A stretch of DNA of 64,000 nt from Promethearchaeia archaeon (GCA_029856145.1 JAHQWK010000004.1:1-64000); one strand, 5' to 3'. Positions 53,035 to 62,283 are shown, numbered from the stretch's first letter. A program made the numbers and translations. Notes: generated by a model not told the origin, from the sequence alone.

Positions 53035-54945
53035 ATGAGTTTTGAAAGTGAATTGAAACGAATTATGGATGAGATTGTCCAGAACCTTCCGCCAGAAATA
53101 AATGTTAAGAAAATTGAGTTTGAAGGTCCTGAAATTGCCGTCTATTCTGAAAATGCAGATGTAGATGCGATTGAAAGCTCAACAATATTAAAGGATTTAG
53201 CAAAAACCATGCGAAAACGTGTTGTTTTTCGGTGGAATGTAGATAAACGTAAAGATCCAGCTGAAACTGAAAGCTACATTAGAAATCTAGTTAATGAAGA
53301 TGCTGAGATTACTAGTATCGAATTTGATCATACTAGAGGCGAAGTAATAATAGAATCTGGGAAACCAGGACTTGTCATTGGAAAAAAAGGTGTTAATTTA
53401 AAAGAGATAAGAACAAACACCTTTTGGCAGCCTAGAACCATTCGAACTCCTCCACTACATTCAAGAACAATCCAATTAATCAGAGGGATGCTTTCAAAGG
53501 AACGACAGACACAAAAAGATATTTTACTAAAAATTGGTAAAAGAATCCATAGACCCGTACTATTTAAAGATTTAAAAATTAGATTAAGTGCTTTAGGTGG
53601 TTTTAGAGAAGTTGGAAGATCTTGTATATTGATGCAAACAAGAGACAGTAATATTCTATTAGATGTTGGTTTAAATGTTGGAAATCCAAATGAGAGATTT
53701 CCATTCTTTGAAATTCCTGAATTTACAATAAGAGATCTTGATGCAGTCATTATATCACATGCACATTTAGATCACTGTGGACTTGTCCCATTTTTGTATA
53801 AATATGGATATAGAGGCCCAGTTTATAGTACTTTACCCACACGTAATCTATCAACGATGCTACAACTAGATTTTATTCAAATTTGTGAAAAAGAAGGATA
53901 CCCATCGCCATATTCGAAGAGAGATGTAAAATCAACAGTACTCCATACGATTCCTCTTTCTTGGGGTAAAGTGACAGATATTGCTCCCGATATTAAATTA
54001 ACACTTCATAATTCTGGACATATTTTAGGTTCCTCAATGGTGCATTTACATTTTGGAAAAGGAGATTATAATTTTGTCTATACAGGAGATTTTAAATATC
54101 AAAAAACTCGATTATTAGAAAAAGCTGCTGTTAAATTTCCAAGAGTAGAAGCCCTATTAATTGAATCTACTTATGGGGGGCCTCAAGATCGTATTCCTAG
54201 TAGACAAGAATCTGAAAGAGAGCTTAAACAAATACTGAATTCAACTCTCAAAAGGGGTGGAAAAGTTTTAATTCCAGTATTAGCTGTTGGGCGAGCACAA
54301 GAATTACTAATTGTGTTAGAAGAATATATTTCAAAAGGATTTATTGATAAAGTACCTATATTTATTGATGGGTTAATTAGTGAAGCGACAGCAATACATA
54401 CTGCTAATCCTGATTTTCTCAGTAGCGATCTTAGAGAAAAAATATTACATCAAGGTAAAAATCCATTTTTAAGTGATTATTTTGAAACCGTATCAGCGCA
54501 AGAAGAGAGACTCAATATTATCACAGGTGGGCCTTGTATTATCTTGGCAACAAGTGGTATGCTTATAGGTGGACCATCGGTGCAATACTTAAAAGCGCTA
54601 GCAGAAGATCCCAACAATGCATTAATTTTTGTTTCTTATCAAGTTTCGGGTACGCTTGGCTCACGTGTACAGAAAGGATTTAAATCGTTTAATTATGTAG
54701 ACGCAAAAGGACGTACACAACTCGTAAAAATTAATTTAAAAATATTTACTCTTGAAGGGTTTTCAGGGCATTCATCTCGTAGTCAAATATCACAATTCCT
54801 AAGGAGAATTCAACCAAGACCTAAAAAAGTTCTTGTTTGTCATGGAGAAGAGTCCAAAGCCATTAGTTTATCAACAATGATACACAAAAAACTACGTAAA
54901 TCGACTGCCGCCCCTAAAAATCTAGAAACTGTGCTTCTGAAATAA
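53035..54945 (+). CDS. aCPSF1: KH, metallo-beta-lactamase and beta-CASP ribonuclease
   Basis: This 636-aa protein has two KH-type regions in the N-terminal 180 residues (a type II KH with PGLVIGKKGVNLKEI). Metallo-beta-lactamase motifs start with ISHAHLDHCGLVP (about residues 239-251), then the TGDFKYQKT and LLIESTYGG motifs. A beta-CASP insert (about 380-560) and a final GFSGHSSRSQ and VCHGEE complete it. It is the archaeal homologue of CPSF73, an endoribonuclease and 3'-to-5' exonuclease. In archaea it is known to promote transcription termination at U-rich ends. The length is standard. The gene stands alone. Confidence 0.96.
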   Translation: MSFESELKRIMDEIVQNLPPEINVKKIEFEGPEIAVYSENADVDAIESSTILKDLAKTMRKRVVFRWNVDKRKDPAETESYIRNLVNEDAEITSIEFDHTRGEVIIESGKPGLVIGKKGVNLKEIRTNTFWQPRTIRTPPLHSRTIQLIRGMLSKERQTQKDILLKIGKRIHRPVLFKDLKIRLSALGGFREVGRSCILMQTRDSNILLDVGLNVGNPNERFPFFEIPEFTIRDLDAVIISHAHLDHCGLVPFLYKYGYRGPVYSTLPTRNLSTMLQLDFIQICEKEGYPSPYSKRDVKSTVLHTIPLSWGKVTDIAPDIKLTLHNSGHILGSSMVHLHFGKGDYNFVYTGDFKYQKTRLLEKAAVKFPRVEALLIESTYGGPQDRIPSRQESERELKQILNSTLKRGGKVLIPVLAVGRAQELLIVLEEYISKGFIDKVPIFIDGLISEATAIHTANPDFLSSDLREKILHQGKNPFLSDYFETVSAQEERLNIITGGPCIILATSGMLIGGPSVQYLKALAEDPNNALIFVSYQVSGTLGSRVQKGFKSFNYVDAKGRTQLVKINLKIFTLEGFSGHSSRSQISQFLRRIQPRPKKVLVCHGEESKAISLSTMIHKKLRKSTAAPKNLETVLLK

Positions 54946-55154
54946 TCTTTTTAATCAAATTTTTCTACTATTTGATCATTATCTAATATTAAATTTTAGG
55001 GATTAATATTTTGAGTAAATTTTGAATTGAAATATTTGAATTTATTTTGATGTCACAAGGTTTTTTTTCTTTAGCTTTTTTGTAAGGAAAAAATAATTTT
55101 TTTAAACAGTATTAATTAATCTTTTTATACTTTTATTGAGCTTAGTGGTAATTT

Positions 55155-56108
55155 TTGAATATAAAAGACTTTAAAATAAAAAATCATTCGATAACAATAT
55201 TTAGGCGTATCTTTCAAATTATCGCTTTCTTCATAATTAATTATTTAATCCTAGAAATAATTTTCGCAATTAATTTAATTGGCTTAGAGGGACTTTTAAA
55301 AGTACTTCCTATTTTAAATTCTGCTAGAAATCCCCTTTCAAATAGTACTGGAATTATAGAAATCATCTTCTATTCTTTTACGGCTGGAATAATTCCAATT
55401 TTTCTTATAGGAGTATTTATAATAATTATATTATTCACAAACAGATTTTTTTGTGGGTGGATATGTCCTATTGGAACAATTCAAGATGCATGTGCAGCAG
55501 TTCCAACAAAAAAAAGAACAGTAAAGATTAGTGGAGGGATTTTGAATCATAAATCTTTATTGAAAATTAAATATATTATAGTAGTATTCATACTCTTGCT
55601 TGTTGTCCCTTTAGCTATAATAGCAACAATAAATTGGCCATTTTATATAGAATATAGAGCAAATTTAGGAGATTTTGGAGATAATCCATTATCCTACTTC
55701 TCATTATCTGAATTTATTTTTGTTTTTTTTCCTGATTTGATTCGACAAATTATTGAGACAAGAAGTATTGCCCCCATTTTTTCCAATTTAATAGTGTTTA
55801 TTATTTCCATTTTTTATATCGCTCTTTTAGTCTTATCAGTATGGTATCCAAGGTTATACTGTAGATATATTTGCCCATTTGCGGCCGTGTCTTCTGTTGT
55901 TAGTGAATATTCTTTTTTGAAACTATCAAGGAGTCCGGTTAAATGCGTAGGAAGGGCGGAATGTGGGATTTGTGAAAAAGTTTGTCCGAAACAAATAAGG
56001 ATATTAGATGAGCCATTTGAATTCTTCACTGGAAAAGGTGAATGTAATTTATGCCTAAAATGTAAAGAAGCATGTCCATATAAAGCGATAGATATCAAGA
56101 TAGGTTAA
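55155..56108 (+). CDS. Polyferredoxin-type membrane protein (NapH/CcoG-like)
   Basis: This 317-aa protein starts at TTG 55155. It has four or five membrane helices, with CGWICPIGTIQDA between helices (about residues 104-116) and CRYICPFAA later (about 236-244). The C-terminal domain has two 4Fe-4S sets: CVGRAECGICEKVCPK and CNLCLKCKEACPYKA (about 262-312). This resembles NapH and NosR/CcoG-like electron-transfer membrane proteins. It may pass electrons across the membrane or help build a metalloenzyme. The partner is not in the window. Confidence 0.85.
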   Translation: MNIKDFKIKNHSITIFRRIFQIIAFFIINYLILEIIFAINLIGLEGLLKVLPILNSARNPLSNSTGIIEIIFYSFTAGIIPIFLIGVFIIIILFTNRFFCGWICPIGTIQDACAAVPTKKRTVKISGGILNHKSLLKIKYIIVVFILLLVVPLAIIATINWPFYIEYRANLGDFGDNPLSYFSLSEFIFVFFPDLIRQIIETRSIAPIFSNLIVFIISIFYIALLVLSVWYPRLYCRYICPFAAVSSVVSEYSFLKLSRSPVKCVGRAECGICEKVCPKQIRILDEPFEFFTGKGECNLCLKCKEACPYKAIDIKIG

Positions 56109-56238
56109 TTAGAATTAAAAAGATTATCATTTATTCAAGAGAAAAATCTTTATATTTTAGTACTACGTTAGAAAAATCTTTATAATAACCAATCTAATCT
56201 TATATCAATAGTTTCAAGGAAAAATTTCTCTTATCAAA

Positions 56239-57441
56239 ATGGATAAACGCATAATTGATCTTTTACAAACTCGAATGAAAAGAGATGTGAATGTAGGAAT
56301 TCACGGTATATTGGATTCTGAAGCTATTAGATATCATAAAGAAGAAAGCGAAGAAATTAGACCTCCATTCTTTAGAGATGTTGATAGGATTGTCCATTCC
56401 AAGGCTTATGCCCGTTATATTGACAAATCTCAGGTATTTTTTGATGTAAATAACGCCAATATCACCCATCGCTCACTTCATGTCCATATAGTCTCTAGAA
56501 TTGCTCGTCAAATAGGAAGAGTCTTAAGATTGAATACTGATTTAATAGAAGCAATTGCATTGGGTCATGACGTTGGCCATGCTCCCTTTGGGCATTTAGG
56601 TGAAGATATTCTATATGAGATTAGTAAAAAATATAATATGGGTACTTTTAGTCATAATGCTCAAGGAATTCGATGGCTTTCTTATCTTGAAAAAAGGAAT
56701 CCAGAACAACCTGCTAATGGTCTTAATTTGACATTGCAAGTCCTTGATGGAATTCTTTGCCATGATGGTGAAGTCAACGAACAACAATTGAAGCCTATCA
56801 AAAGAAATGGAAAGACTTGGGAAGATCATTTTGAGGAATATAAAGATTGCTTTAATGATAATGAGATTAAGAGAATTCCAATGACTTATGAAGCTATTGT
56901 TACTAGATTCAGTGATACAATTAGCTATATAGGGAGAGATATTGAAGATGCAATTTTGTTAAAGCTAATAAGCCGGAGTGAAATTCCTGATCATTGTAAA
57001 AAGGTTCTTGGAGATACAAATCCTAAAATTATAGATACTTTAATAACTGATCTACTTAATTTCAGCTTAAATAATGATGTTATAGGATATTCAGATGAGA
57101 TTTTCCAAGCTTTAAAAGAATTGAAAGCATTTAATTATGATAACATATATATTAGAAGAGATTTGTTTAAGAAAAATTCTACTGAAAAAACTTTTATCGA
57201 CAAATTAAAAGAGAGATTTATATTAATTTTTAAGAGATCTTTAAAGGATTTAGAAGAAGAAAATTATAATACTCCTATTTTTAGAGATCATATTGAATAT
57301 ATTGATGATAAAAATTACAATACTTATTTTGAGCCCCAAAAAAATAATAATCAATTAACACTCATAGTCCGGGATTATATCGCGGGAATGTCTGATAAAT
57401 ACTTTAATGAAATTTATGAGAAATTTCGAAAAAACAAATAA
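56239..57441 (+). CDS. HD-domain dNTP triphosphohydrolase-like protein
   Basis: The 400-aa protein has FRDVDRIVHSKAYARYIDKSQVF (about residues 49-71) and the HD core: ITHRSLHVHIVSRIARQIGR with the first His (about 76), then IALGHDVGHAPFGHLGE (about 106-122). A late Asp is in VTRFSDTISYIGRDIEDA (about 222-240). The order (H...HD...D) and the initial R-D-x-D-R-I-x-H are those of the Dgt/YpgQ-like dGTPase group, which hydrolyses dNTPs to nucleosides. It is cytosolic. A role in dNTP control or in phage defence is possible, but there are no defence genes around it. The C-terminus is less conserved. It is monocistronic. Confidence 0.87.
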   Translation: MDKRIIDLLQTRMKRDVNVGIHGILDSEAIRYHKEESEEIRPPFFRDVDRIVHSKAYARYIDKSQVFFDVNNANITHRSLHVHIVSRIARQIGRVLRLNTDLIEAIALGHDVGHAPFGHLGEDILYEISKKYNMGTFSHNAQGIRWLSYLEKRNPEQPANGLNLTLQVLDGILCHDGEVNEQQLKPIKRNGKTWEDHFEEYKDCFNDNEIKRIPMTYEAIVTRFSDTISYIGRDIEDAILLKLISRSEIPDHCKKVLGDTNPKIIDTLITDLLNFSLNNDVIGYSDEIFQALKELKAFNYDNIYIRRDLFKKNSTEKTFIDKLKERFILIFKRSLKDLEEENYNTPIFRDHIEYIDDKNYNTYFEPQKNNNQLTLIVRDYIAGMSDKYFNEIYEKFRKNK

Positions 57442-57519
57442 AACACTACTTTTATATGATTTGAATATAATGGAATTAAGATATAATATCAATATCATAT
57501 CAATATTTAAATTTAAAAA

Positions 57520-57667
57520 GGGGACTACACACAGTGGAGGAATAAAGTAAAAAAGTATTCTCAGTTTATAAGGGGTTTTTTTTTATTTTCAGTCACACGG
57601 GGTTTATAAAAACTAGTTTATTAAACTGATATCTTTTTGAGTCCTCCAGATCAAGTGTGTGTAATCC
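57520..57667. ncRNA. Candidate structured RNA: long imperfect hairpin
   Basis: The 412-base gap 57442-57853 has no convincing reading frame but holds nested inverted repeats. ACACACA (57527-57533) pairs with TGTGTGT (57655-57661), TGGAGGA (57535-57541) with TCCTCCA (57642-57648) and TCAGTTTA (57561-57568) with TAAACTGA (57622-57629). G-rich and T-rich loops, including TTTTTTTTATTTT at 57576-57588, lie at the top. The arms are in the right order for a single long stem with internal loops, and the region is clearly richer in G/C runs than its surroundings. Strand is unknown. It may be a small non-coding RNA or a structured leader; it does not match an RNA family I can name. The rest of the gap is AT-rich, with nothing seen. 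Confidence 0.42.
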
Positions 57668-57853
57668 AGTATATATATAGAGGATAGTAAATAAAAATCT
57701 ATCTTATTTAAAAAAGGAATTTTTTTATATGAAAATTTATATTTTGCAAGCCTTATACCAATACTCTTTTAAATTTAAATAATTGAGAAAGGTTTTTTAG
57801 AGTTTTCAGATTATTAATATTCAAATAAATTAGATTCAGAAAATCTCTGAAAA

Positions 57854-57955
57854 AGCCCAGTGGTGTAGAGGTCAAGCATCGGGGGCCCTGATAAGTCTTT
57901 ATGTCTAAGATCTTGGAGATACCCCTGGACCACGGTTCGAATCCGTGCTGGGCTA
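57854..57955 (+). tRNA. tRNA-Gln(CUG) with a 29-base intron
   Basis: The acceptor AGCCCAG pairs with CTGGGCT, discriminator A; A1-U72 with GTGTAGA... is the archaeal tRNA-Gln look. The T arm is CACGG-TTCGAAT-CCGTG. An intron at 57892-57920, between positions 37 and 38, is supported by a bulge-helix-bulge. The outer stem GGGGG/CCCCT encloses a central helix CCCT/GGAG (one C-A mismatch). Its three-base bulges are GAT and ATA, and the inner stem is AAG/CTT. Cutting after the second base of each bulge leaves a 73-base tRNA with anticodon CTG. The loop then reads C-C-CTG-A-A: base 33 is C rather than the near-universal T. Confidence 0.88.
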
Positions 57956-57963
57956 TTTTTCTT

Positions 57964-58323
57964 TTAACCTGTACGTTTAATGAGATGATATCCAAATTTC
58001 GTTTTAACTGGTTGAGAAATTTCTCCAATTTTTAATTTAGTACACGCGCTCCAAAATTCAGAAACCATATCCCCTTTACCAAATTCACCTAAATTGCCTC
58101 CTCTCTTCTTACTTGGGCATGTAGAATATTGACTAGCCAAATGTGCTAATTTATCACCTGCCATTAAATCTTCATAAATCTCTTGAGCTTTACTAAACTT
58201 CTCAACTAAGATGTGACTTGCTTTTATTTTTCCCTCGCGAATAGGATCTCCCGCTTGTTTAGAACTACCACCCGTTGATTGTTTTCCCTTTTGAAAACCT
58301 TTTCCATATTTATTTTTACCCAC
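57964..58323 (-). CDS. Parvulin-type prolyl isomerase, Par14-like
   Basis: This 119-aa protein has a basic Gly/Lys-rich leader of about 28 residues (MGKNKYGKGFQKGKQSTGG), then a single rotamase domain. IKASHILVEKFSKAQEIYEDL (about 33-53) is followed by the ASQYSTCPSKKRGGNLGEF stretch and the end VKTKFGYHLIKRTG. The domain order, length and basic Gly-rich leader resemble the eukaryotic Par14/PIN4 protein, which binds nucleic acids and works in ribosome biogenesis. Bacterial PrsA/SurA types have signal peptides, and this one does not. It should be a cytosolic folding enzyme. The stop lies nine bases from the convergent tRNA-Gln 3' end. Confidence 0.9.
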   Translation of the reverse strand: MGKNKYGKGFQKGKQSTGGSSKQAGDPIREGKIKASHILVEKFSKAQEIYEDLMAGDKLAHLASQYSTCPSKKRGGNLGEFGKGDMVSEFWSACTKLKIGEISQPVKTKFGYHLIKRTG

Positions 58324-58405
58324 TATTATATCACCAAATTTGAATTATGTCAGACTAAATTTTTATAAAAAATATTTTAGGTGTTTAGGTAATAAAAAGA
58401 TGATT

Positions 58406-58822
58406 TTAGTTTATAATCAAATACCTAAAATTTCTTATTTCTTCAATGCTGTTTATTTCAACAACAAGTTTTTGGAAATCTTGAAGATTTCCGTCATAAA
58501 TCATGAATGTAATGAAATTTTGATTCACAAAATTTAAGTTTTTGCTAACAATTTGTTCTTTATACTCACTTTCAATTCTATTCAATTTTTTTTGAACTTT
58601 GGATTCATTAGGAGCAACAATAATCATGTTACCAATTATATTCTTTGCAATAGGAGTAAAATCGCTAAATGTATCTAGAGTAGAGGATATATCCTCTGTA
58701 GACATTAAGCGTAATAGAGCATCTCTAATTAATTTAGATTTATTTTCATACTGATTTTTTGAAACAAGTTTATTTATGAATTTCTTAAGATTCTCATTTA
58801 AAGACACAGAAATAATTGGCAT
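58406..58822 (-). CDS. NikR/CopG-like ribbon-helix-helix regulator without nickel ligands
   Basis: This 138-aa protein has an N-terminal ribbon-helix-helix DNA-binding domain (MPIISVSLNENLKKFINKLV then YENKSKLIRDALLRLM, residues 1-42). A C-terminal ACT-like domain follows (about 60-138; IIGNMIIVAPNE, ITFMIYDGNLQDFQKLV). This is the NikR layout. In NikR, His and Cys ligands for nickel are in the ACT-like part (H-x-H-H-type and a Cys). Here the matching stretch has no His or Cys, so the protein probably senses something else or nothing. It should bind DNA as a dimer or tetramer. Its targets are unknown. Confidence 0.85.
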   Translation of the reverse strand: MPIISVSLNENLKKFINKLVSKNQYENKSKLIRDALLRLMSTEDISSTLDTFSDFTPIAKNIIGNMIIVAPNESKVQKKLNRIESEYKEQIVSKNLNFVNQNFITFMIYDGNLQDFQKLVVEINSIEEIRNFRYLIIN

Positions 58823-58899
58823 AATATAGGCAACTTTTTGTTTTTATTATTAAATATAGTCTTAACAATTTATAAATCTTTTTTTAGGTAAAATTAAGC

Positions 58900-61269
58900 T
58901 CATAATTTGATAGATCTTGCTATAACATTCCGAAAATTTTCTAGATCTGTTACAAGTTTATCAGCGTCTTCATCCGTAATTTTATCATCTTTTCCATATT
59001 TATTCAAGTTGGTTAACCAAAACTCCATTCTCCCAAGAATAGCTTCTTTATCTCCCATAATTTTTCTTACTCTAACAAAAGTATCATGCAACTTAGTTCT
59101 AATGTTTTGGGCTTTCCATCTTAACATACAATAGTCTGACATCTCTGCTAAATTCTGGGTTATAGCCATTATATCAATAGTTTTTTCACGTTCTTCGCTT
59201 TTAATCTTCCTTATTAAATTGATCTCTTCAAATAAGAGCTCTATAACCTTGGCTAAGAAGCCAGTCAACTGGCCGCTATGTGCCGCCCAGATCCTAACTT
59301 CTAATGATTGGTTTGCTTCAGATACATAAATACGCGTAATTATTCTTCCTCCCCCGACTTTCGCTTCTGAGCAATGCCAACTTTCTGCTTCATATTTTCC
59401 TTTAGCATCAGTACCTTCATGAGAAGTTACTGTGCTTACTTCAAAACGTTTTATTGTTCTTACTGCCGCTCTAAAACCCAAACGCGGATCTAAATCTGCA
59501 ATTAAAAATGCTCGAGCATCATTTGGAAGATCTGCAATAGATATTTGAATATCTTCTATGGTGGCTAAGCAGGATACCACTAATGGGCATTTAATTTGAA
59601 CAGCCTTTTTACGGATATGAACGGTCCTTTTTTCCCCTGATGCAGTTTTGTAGATAACATCACCCCCAATATTGGAGATTCCACATTCTTTTGGTTCTAA
59701 ATAAAAATCAACGCCCCTAGAATTATTTGCTTCAATAACGGGTATGTTAATGAGGGGATCTTTTGTTTTATAACTAGAAGGAACATCTAAAAGGACTTTT
59801 ACTGAATTGATTGCCATATTAGTTTGATTTCTCACAGCAATTTTAAAGTGTAATTGTCCACCAATAAAATCATAATCACGAACAACTTCGATTTTACCAC
59901 CATCTGAAGATTTATTAGCTGTTGGTTCAGCTTGTGTTTTAGCTTCCATGGGGACACTATACGCAACAAAGATTTTCTTTGCCATATCAATGTATCCATC
60001 GATATCTCCACGTGCTATAATTTGGGCCAAATTCTCTTCAATACTGGACTCAGTCACCCCCAATCTATTTGAAAGTTCTCTTAAAGGCATCGTTCTATAA
60101 GCTCTGGCGATTTCTCTTATTTTCTTCTCCATGCGTTTATTAGTCATAAATTCTCTTCTTTGAGTAAAAATACCTTTAATTTTACCTGTCTTAATTAACT
60201 CATGAAGGCTTTTTCTTGCTAATTCTACAGCAATTTTTAATTTTGAGGCGAGTTTTGAAAGCTCGAATAAGCCCGTTTCTTTTGAATATCTTTTAATTTC
60301 TTGATAAATTTGATTAGCAGTAATAATTTCGTTTCCACGATCTGCGAAAAATCCATTTACAGCTTTTGTTCTCATTAAATTAACGCAAAATGATTTAACA
60401 AGTTCTTGAGGGATATTAAAAATATTAGCAAGATCTTTTAGAGATACCCGACCTTTGCTCTTAATCTCTTTTATTAAATTATCTAATATGTGTTTTTGAG
60501 TATAATATATCTCTTTGTTTAATGAGAACGAACCTTTTATTTGGAACTGGTTAATTAATTTATAAATTACTTTTAGAGCAATTTCAGAACTCATATCAAG
60601 CATTACTCCTAGATCAGCCACATTAATTATACCTTCATCTTGAAATTTAGCTAATATATTTTCGCGCATCTCAGAAGATATATAGTAAAACATCTGGTTT
60701 TTTTGATCTATAATTCCATAGATTCGTTCTTCTTCAATATATTTATTAATAAATTTAATCATTTGCTCCGCAGAAATATTAAATGAATTCATTATTGTTG
60801 AAAAGTTAGTAATCGGAGCTATTTTTAATAAATCTAGAAAGCATTTAGGACAGACTTCTTTTCCAATAATATGACGTAATTTCTTACTGCATAAAATTAA
60901 TCTATTAGTTTTAATGAGATTATATCTTAATGCTTCTCTTGCAAGTTTTTCTTTTGAAGGAAAAAATAATCCCGGTGTCTTTAAATAAGAATTCCATGAT
61001 TCTGGGCAATTTCGATTAGTACATTCTAAATAATATTGTCCTGAGGATAATCTTTCTAATCTTAGAAGATGTTTACATACAGGACATTCACTATTTTCTA
61101 CAACTGTACATTTATAATTTCTTTCGATTGCTTTTACCTTAGAATAAATTAGATTATGTTTTCTACATTCGTGTATTTCAGTAGTAGCAATATGATTAAT
61201 ACAGAAGCTAGATTTACATTTCTCACACGTGAAATCGATTTTTTGACTTTCACAGAATAAACATTTCAT
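58900..61269 (-). CDS. Large AN1-type zinc finger and repeated winged-helix protein with an appendage-like C-terminus
   Basis: This 789-aa protein begins with an AN1-like finger, C3-x2-C6-x7-C14-x2-C17-x4-C22-x2-H25-x6-H32-x-C34. More Cys pairs follow at C62/C65, C83/C88 and C137/C140. Residues 150-440 are repeated winged-helix/PCI-like units (GRVSLKDLANIFNIP, GLFELSKLASKLKIA, RTMPLRELSNRLGVTESSI). After a Thr/Ser-rich linker comes a beta sandwich (about 460-570, LHFKIAVRNQTNMAINSVKVLLDVP), then a platform-like region (about 580-680). A helical tail follows. The order of the last two recalls clathrin-adaptor and coatomer appendages. AN1 fingers bind ubiquitin-type or heat-stress partners in eukaryotes. 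The function is unknown; a role in protein quality control or trafficking is inference. Confidence 0.6.
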   Translation of the reverse strand: MKCLFCESQKIDFTCEKCKSSFCINHIATTEIHECRKHNLIYSKVKAIERNYKCTVVENSECPVCKHLLRLERLSSGQYYLECTNRNCPESWNSYLKTPGLFFPSKEKLAREALRYNLIKTNRLILCSKKLRHIIGKEVCPKCFLDLLKIAPITNFSTIMNSFNISAEQMIKFINKYIEEERIYGIIDQKNQMFYYISSEMRENILAKFQDEGIINVADLGVMLDMSSEIALKVIYKLINQFQIKGSFSLNKEIYYTQKHILDNLIKEIKSKGRVSLKDLANIFNIPQELVKSFCVNLMRTKAVNGFFADRGNEIITANQIYQEIKRYSKETGLFELSKLASKLKIAVELARKSLHELIKTGKIKGIFTQRREFMTNKRMEKKIREIARAYRTMPLRELSNRLGVTESSIEENLAQIIARGDIDGYIDMAKKIFVAYSVPMEAKTQAEPTANKSSDGGKIEVVRDYDFIGGQLHFKIAVRNQTNMAINSVKVLLDVPSSYKTKDPLINIPVIEANNSRGVDFYLEPKECGISNIGGDVIYKTASGEKRTVHIRKKAVQIKCPLVVSCLATIEDIQISIADLPNDARAFLIADLDPRLGFRAAVRTIKRFEVSTVTSHEGTDAKGKYEAESWHCSEAKVGGGRIITRIYVSEANQSLEVRIWAAHSGQLTGFLAKVIELLFEEINLIRKIKSEEREKTIDIMAITQNLAEMSDYCMLRWKAQNIRTKLHDTFVRVRKIMGDKEAILGRMEFWLTNLNKYGKDDKITDEDADKLVTDLENFRNVIARSIKL

Positions 61270-61423
61270 AGTTTGAGATCAAATTTTAATTTATGAATCT
61301 ATATTATATTAAAAAAAATTCACGCTTAATATTTTTTATATAGCCCAAATTTTATTGTTTCAATAACAATTGAATATTCCTTGGATTTTTAAATTTTGTA
61401 TTAAATTAAATAAGATAAATTAT

Positions 61424-62152
61424 CTAAAATGTTACTTCTGGAAAGACGGGTATTCCTAAAAATGAAAGTATTAAAACAATACAATTAAAAGCAATAATTA
61501 TTAATATCATCACTATTAAAATCCAATTCTTTTTAGTTTCCTTATATTTCATAATCTGAGACGTTCCATGTTTCGCTAATGCTAAGGGAAATAATCCAAC
61601 AAATGTACCAAGGGAAAAATAAAATACAGTAAAAATTCCATCGATAAAACCCAAAACACTCCCTAATGAATAAGTTAAGCATTGAGTATATATGATAAAT
61701 TCAAAGATACAAGGAGCAAACCCCGCCAATATTCCAAATAGATATGGAGTCTTTTTCTTTTCCCAATTAAACTGAAAAATCTCATCCGTTCTTTTTGAAT
61801 GTGGGGTATAACCTTTTCTGGTTATATAGAACAAAAAAATAATTCCAGCAAACATCGAAGTTAAAGCTCCAAAAAAGTTTATTGTAGTAGACTCTGGAAT
61901 AATATCCGGGATTAGTATTTGAGGAATAAGACTAATTATAACAGTTATAAATGCAATTATTAAATTTGAGGATATCAAACCTAATCCATATAAAACTAAT
62001 ATAAGAAGACTTTTTTTAGGTGTTTTTGATATACCAAAGGACCAAAAAAAGAATATTGCTTTATCTTCACACGGAATAAAAGTATGTAAAATTCCTAAAA
62101 GAAATGCAGGCGCAAAAATCAGTAATAATGGAGGTGGATAAAATACGAACAT
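61424..62152 (-). CDS. DsbD/UreH-like membrane protein
   Basis: This 242-aa protein has six membrane helices in two halves, each with a Pro-Cys in its first helix. TFIPCEDKAIFFFWSFGI (about residues 25-42) and GFAPCIFEFIIYTQCLT (about 145-161) fit the cytochrome-c-biogenesis/DsbD or nickel/UreH_2 superfamily. The two cysteines could pass electrons or bind metal. The loop between the halves is a charged stretch (TRKGYTPHSKRTDE). The substrate is unknown. It is monocistronic with an AT-rich start region, between the AN1 protein and GT87 genes. Confidence 0.72.
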   Translation of the reverse strand: MFVFYPPPLLLIFAPAFLLGILHTFIPCEDKAIFFFWSFGISKTPKKSLLILVLYGLGLISSNLIIAFITVIISLIPQILIPDIIPESTTINFFGALTSMFAGIIFLFYITRKGYTPHSKRTDEIFQFNWEKKKTPYLFGILAGFAPCIFEFIIYTQCLTYSLGSVLGFIDGIFTVFYFSLGTFVGLFPLALAKHGTSQIMKYKETKKNWILIVMILIIIAFNCIVLILSFLGIPVFPEVTF

Positions 62153-62283
62153 ATTGCTTTTAAATTGCTATTTTGTCTAATATTTATTGGAATTTTCTTA
62201 TTCTTAATATATTCTTTATGATTATAATTAGAATTTCCTTTTTTAAATATTTTTCAAATCTTTAATAAATAAGATGAACTTTT

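Noticed and set aside
56239..57441. HD-domain dNTPase considered as part of an antiviral island
   Set aside because: Neighbours are housekeeping genes (aCPSF1, tRNA-Gln, parvulin), with no nuclease, toxin or integrase nearby.
57753..58028. 91-aa minus-strand frame over the tRNA-Gln gene
   Set aside because: It overlaps the tRNA and the end of the parvulin gene; its sequence is the reverse of structured RNA and not protein-like.
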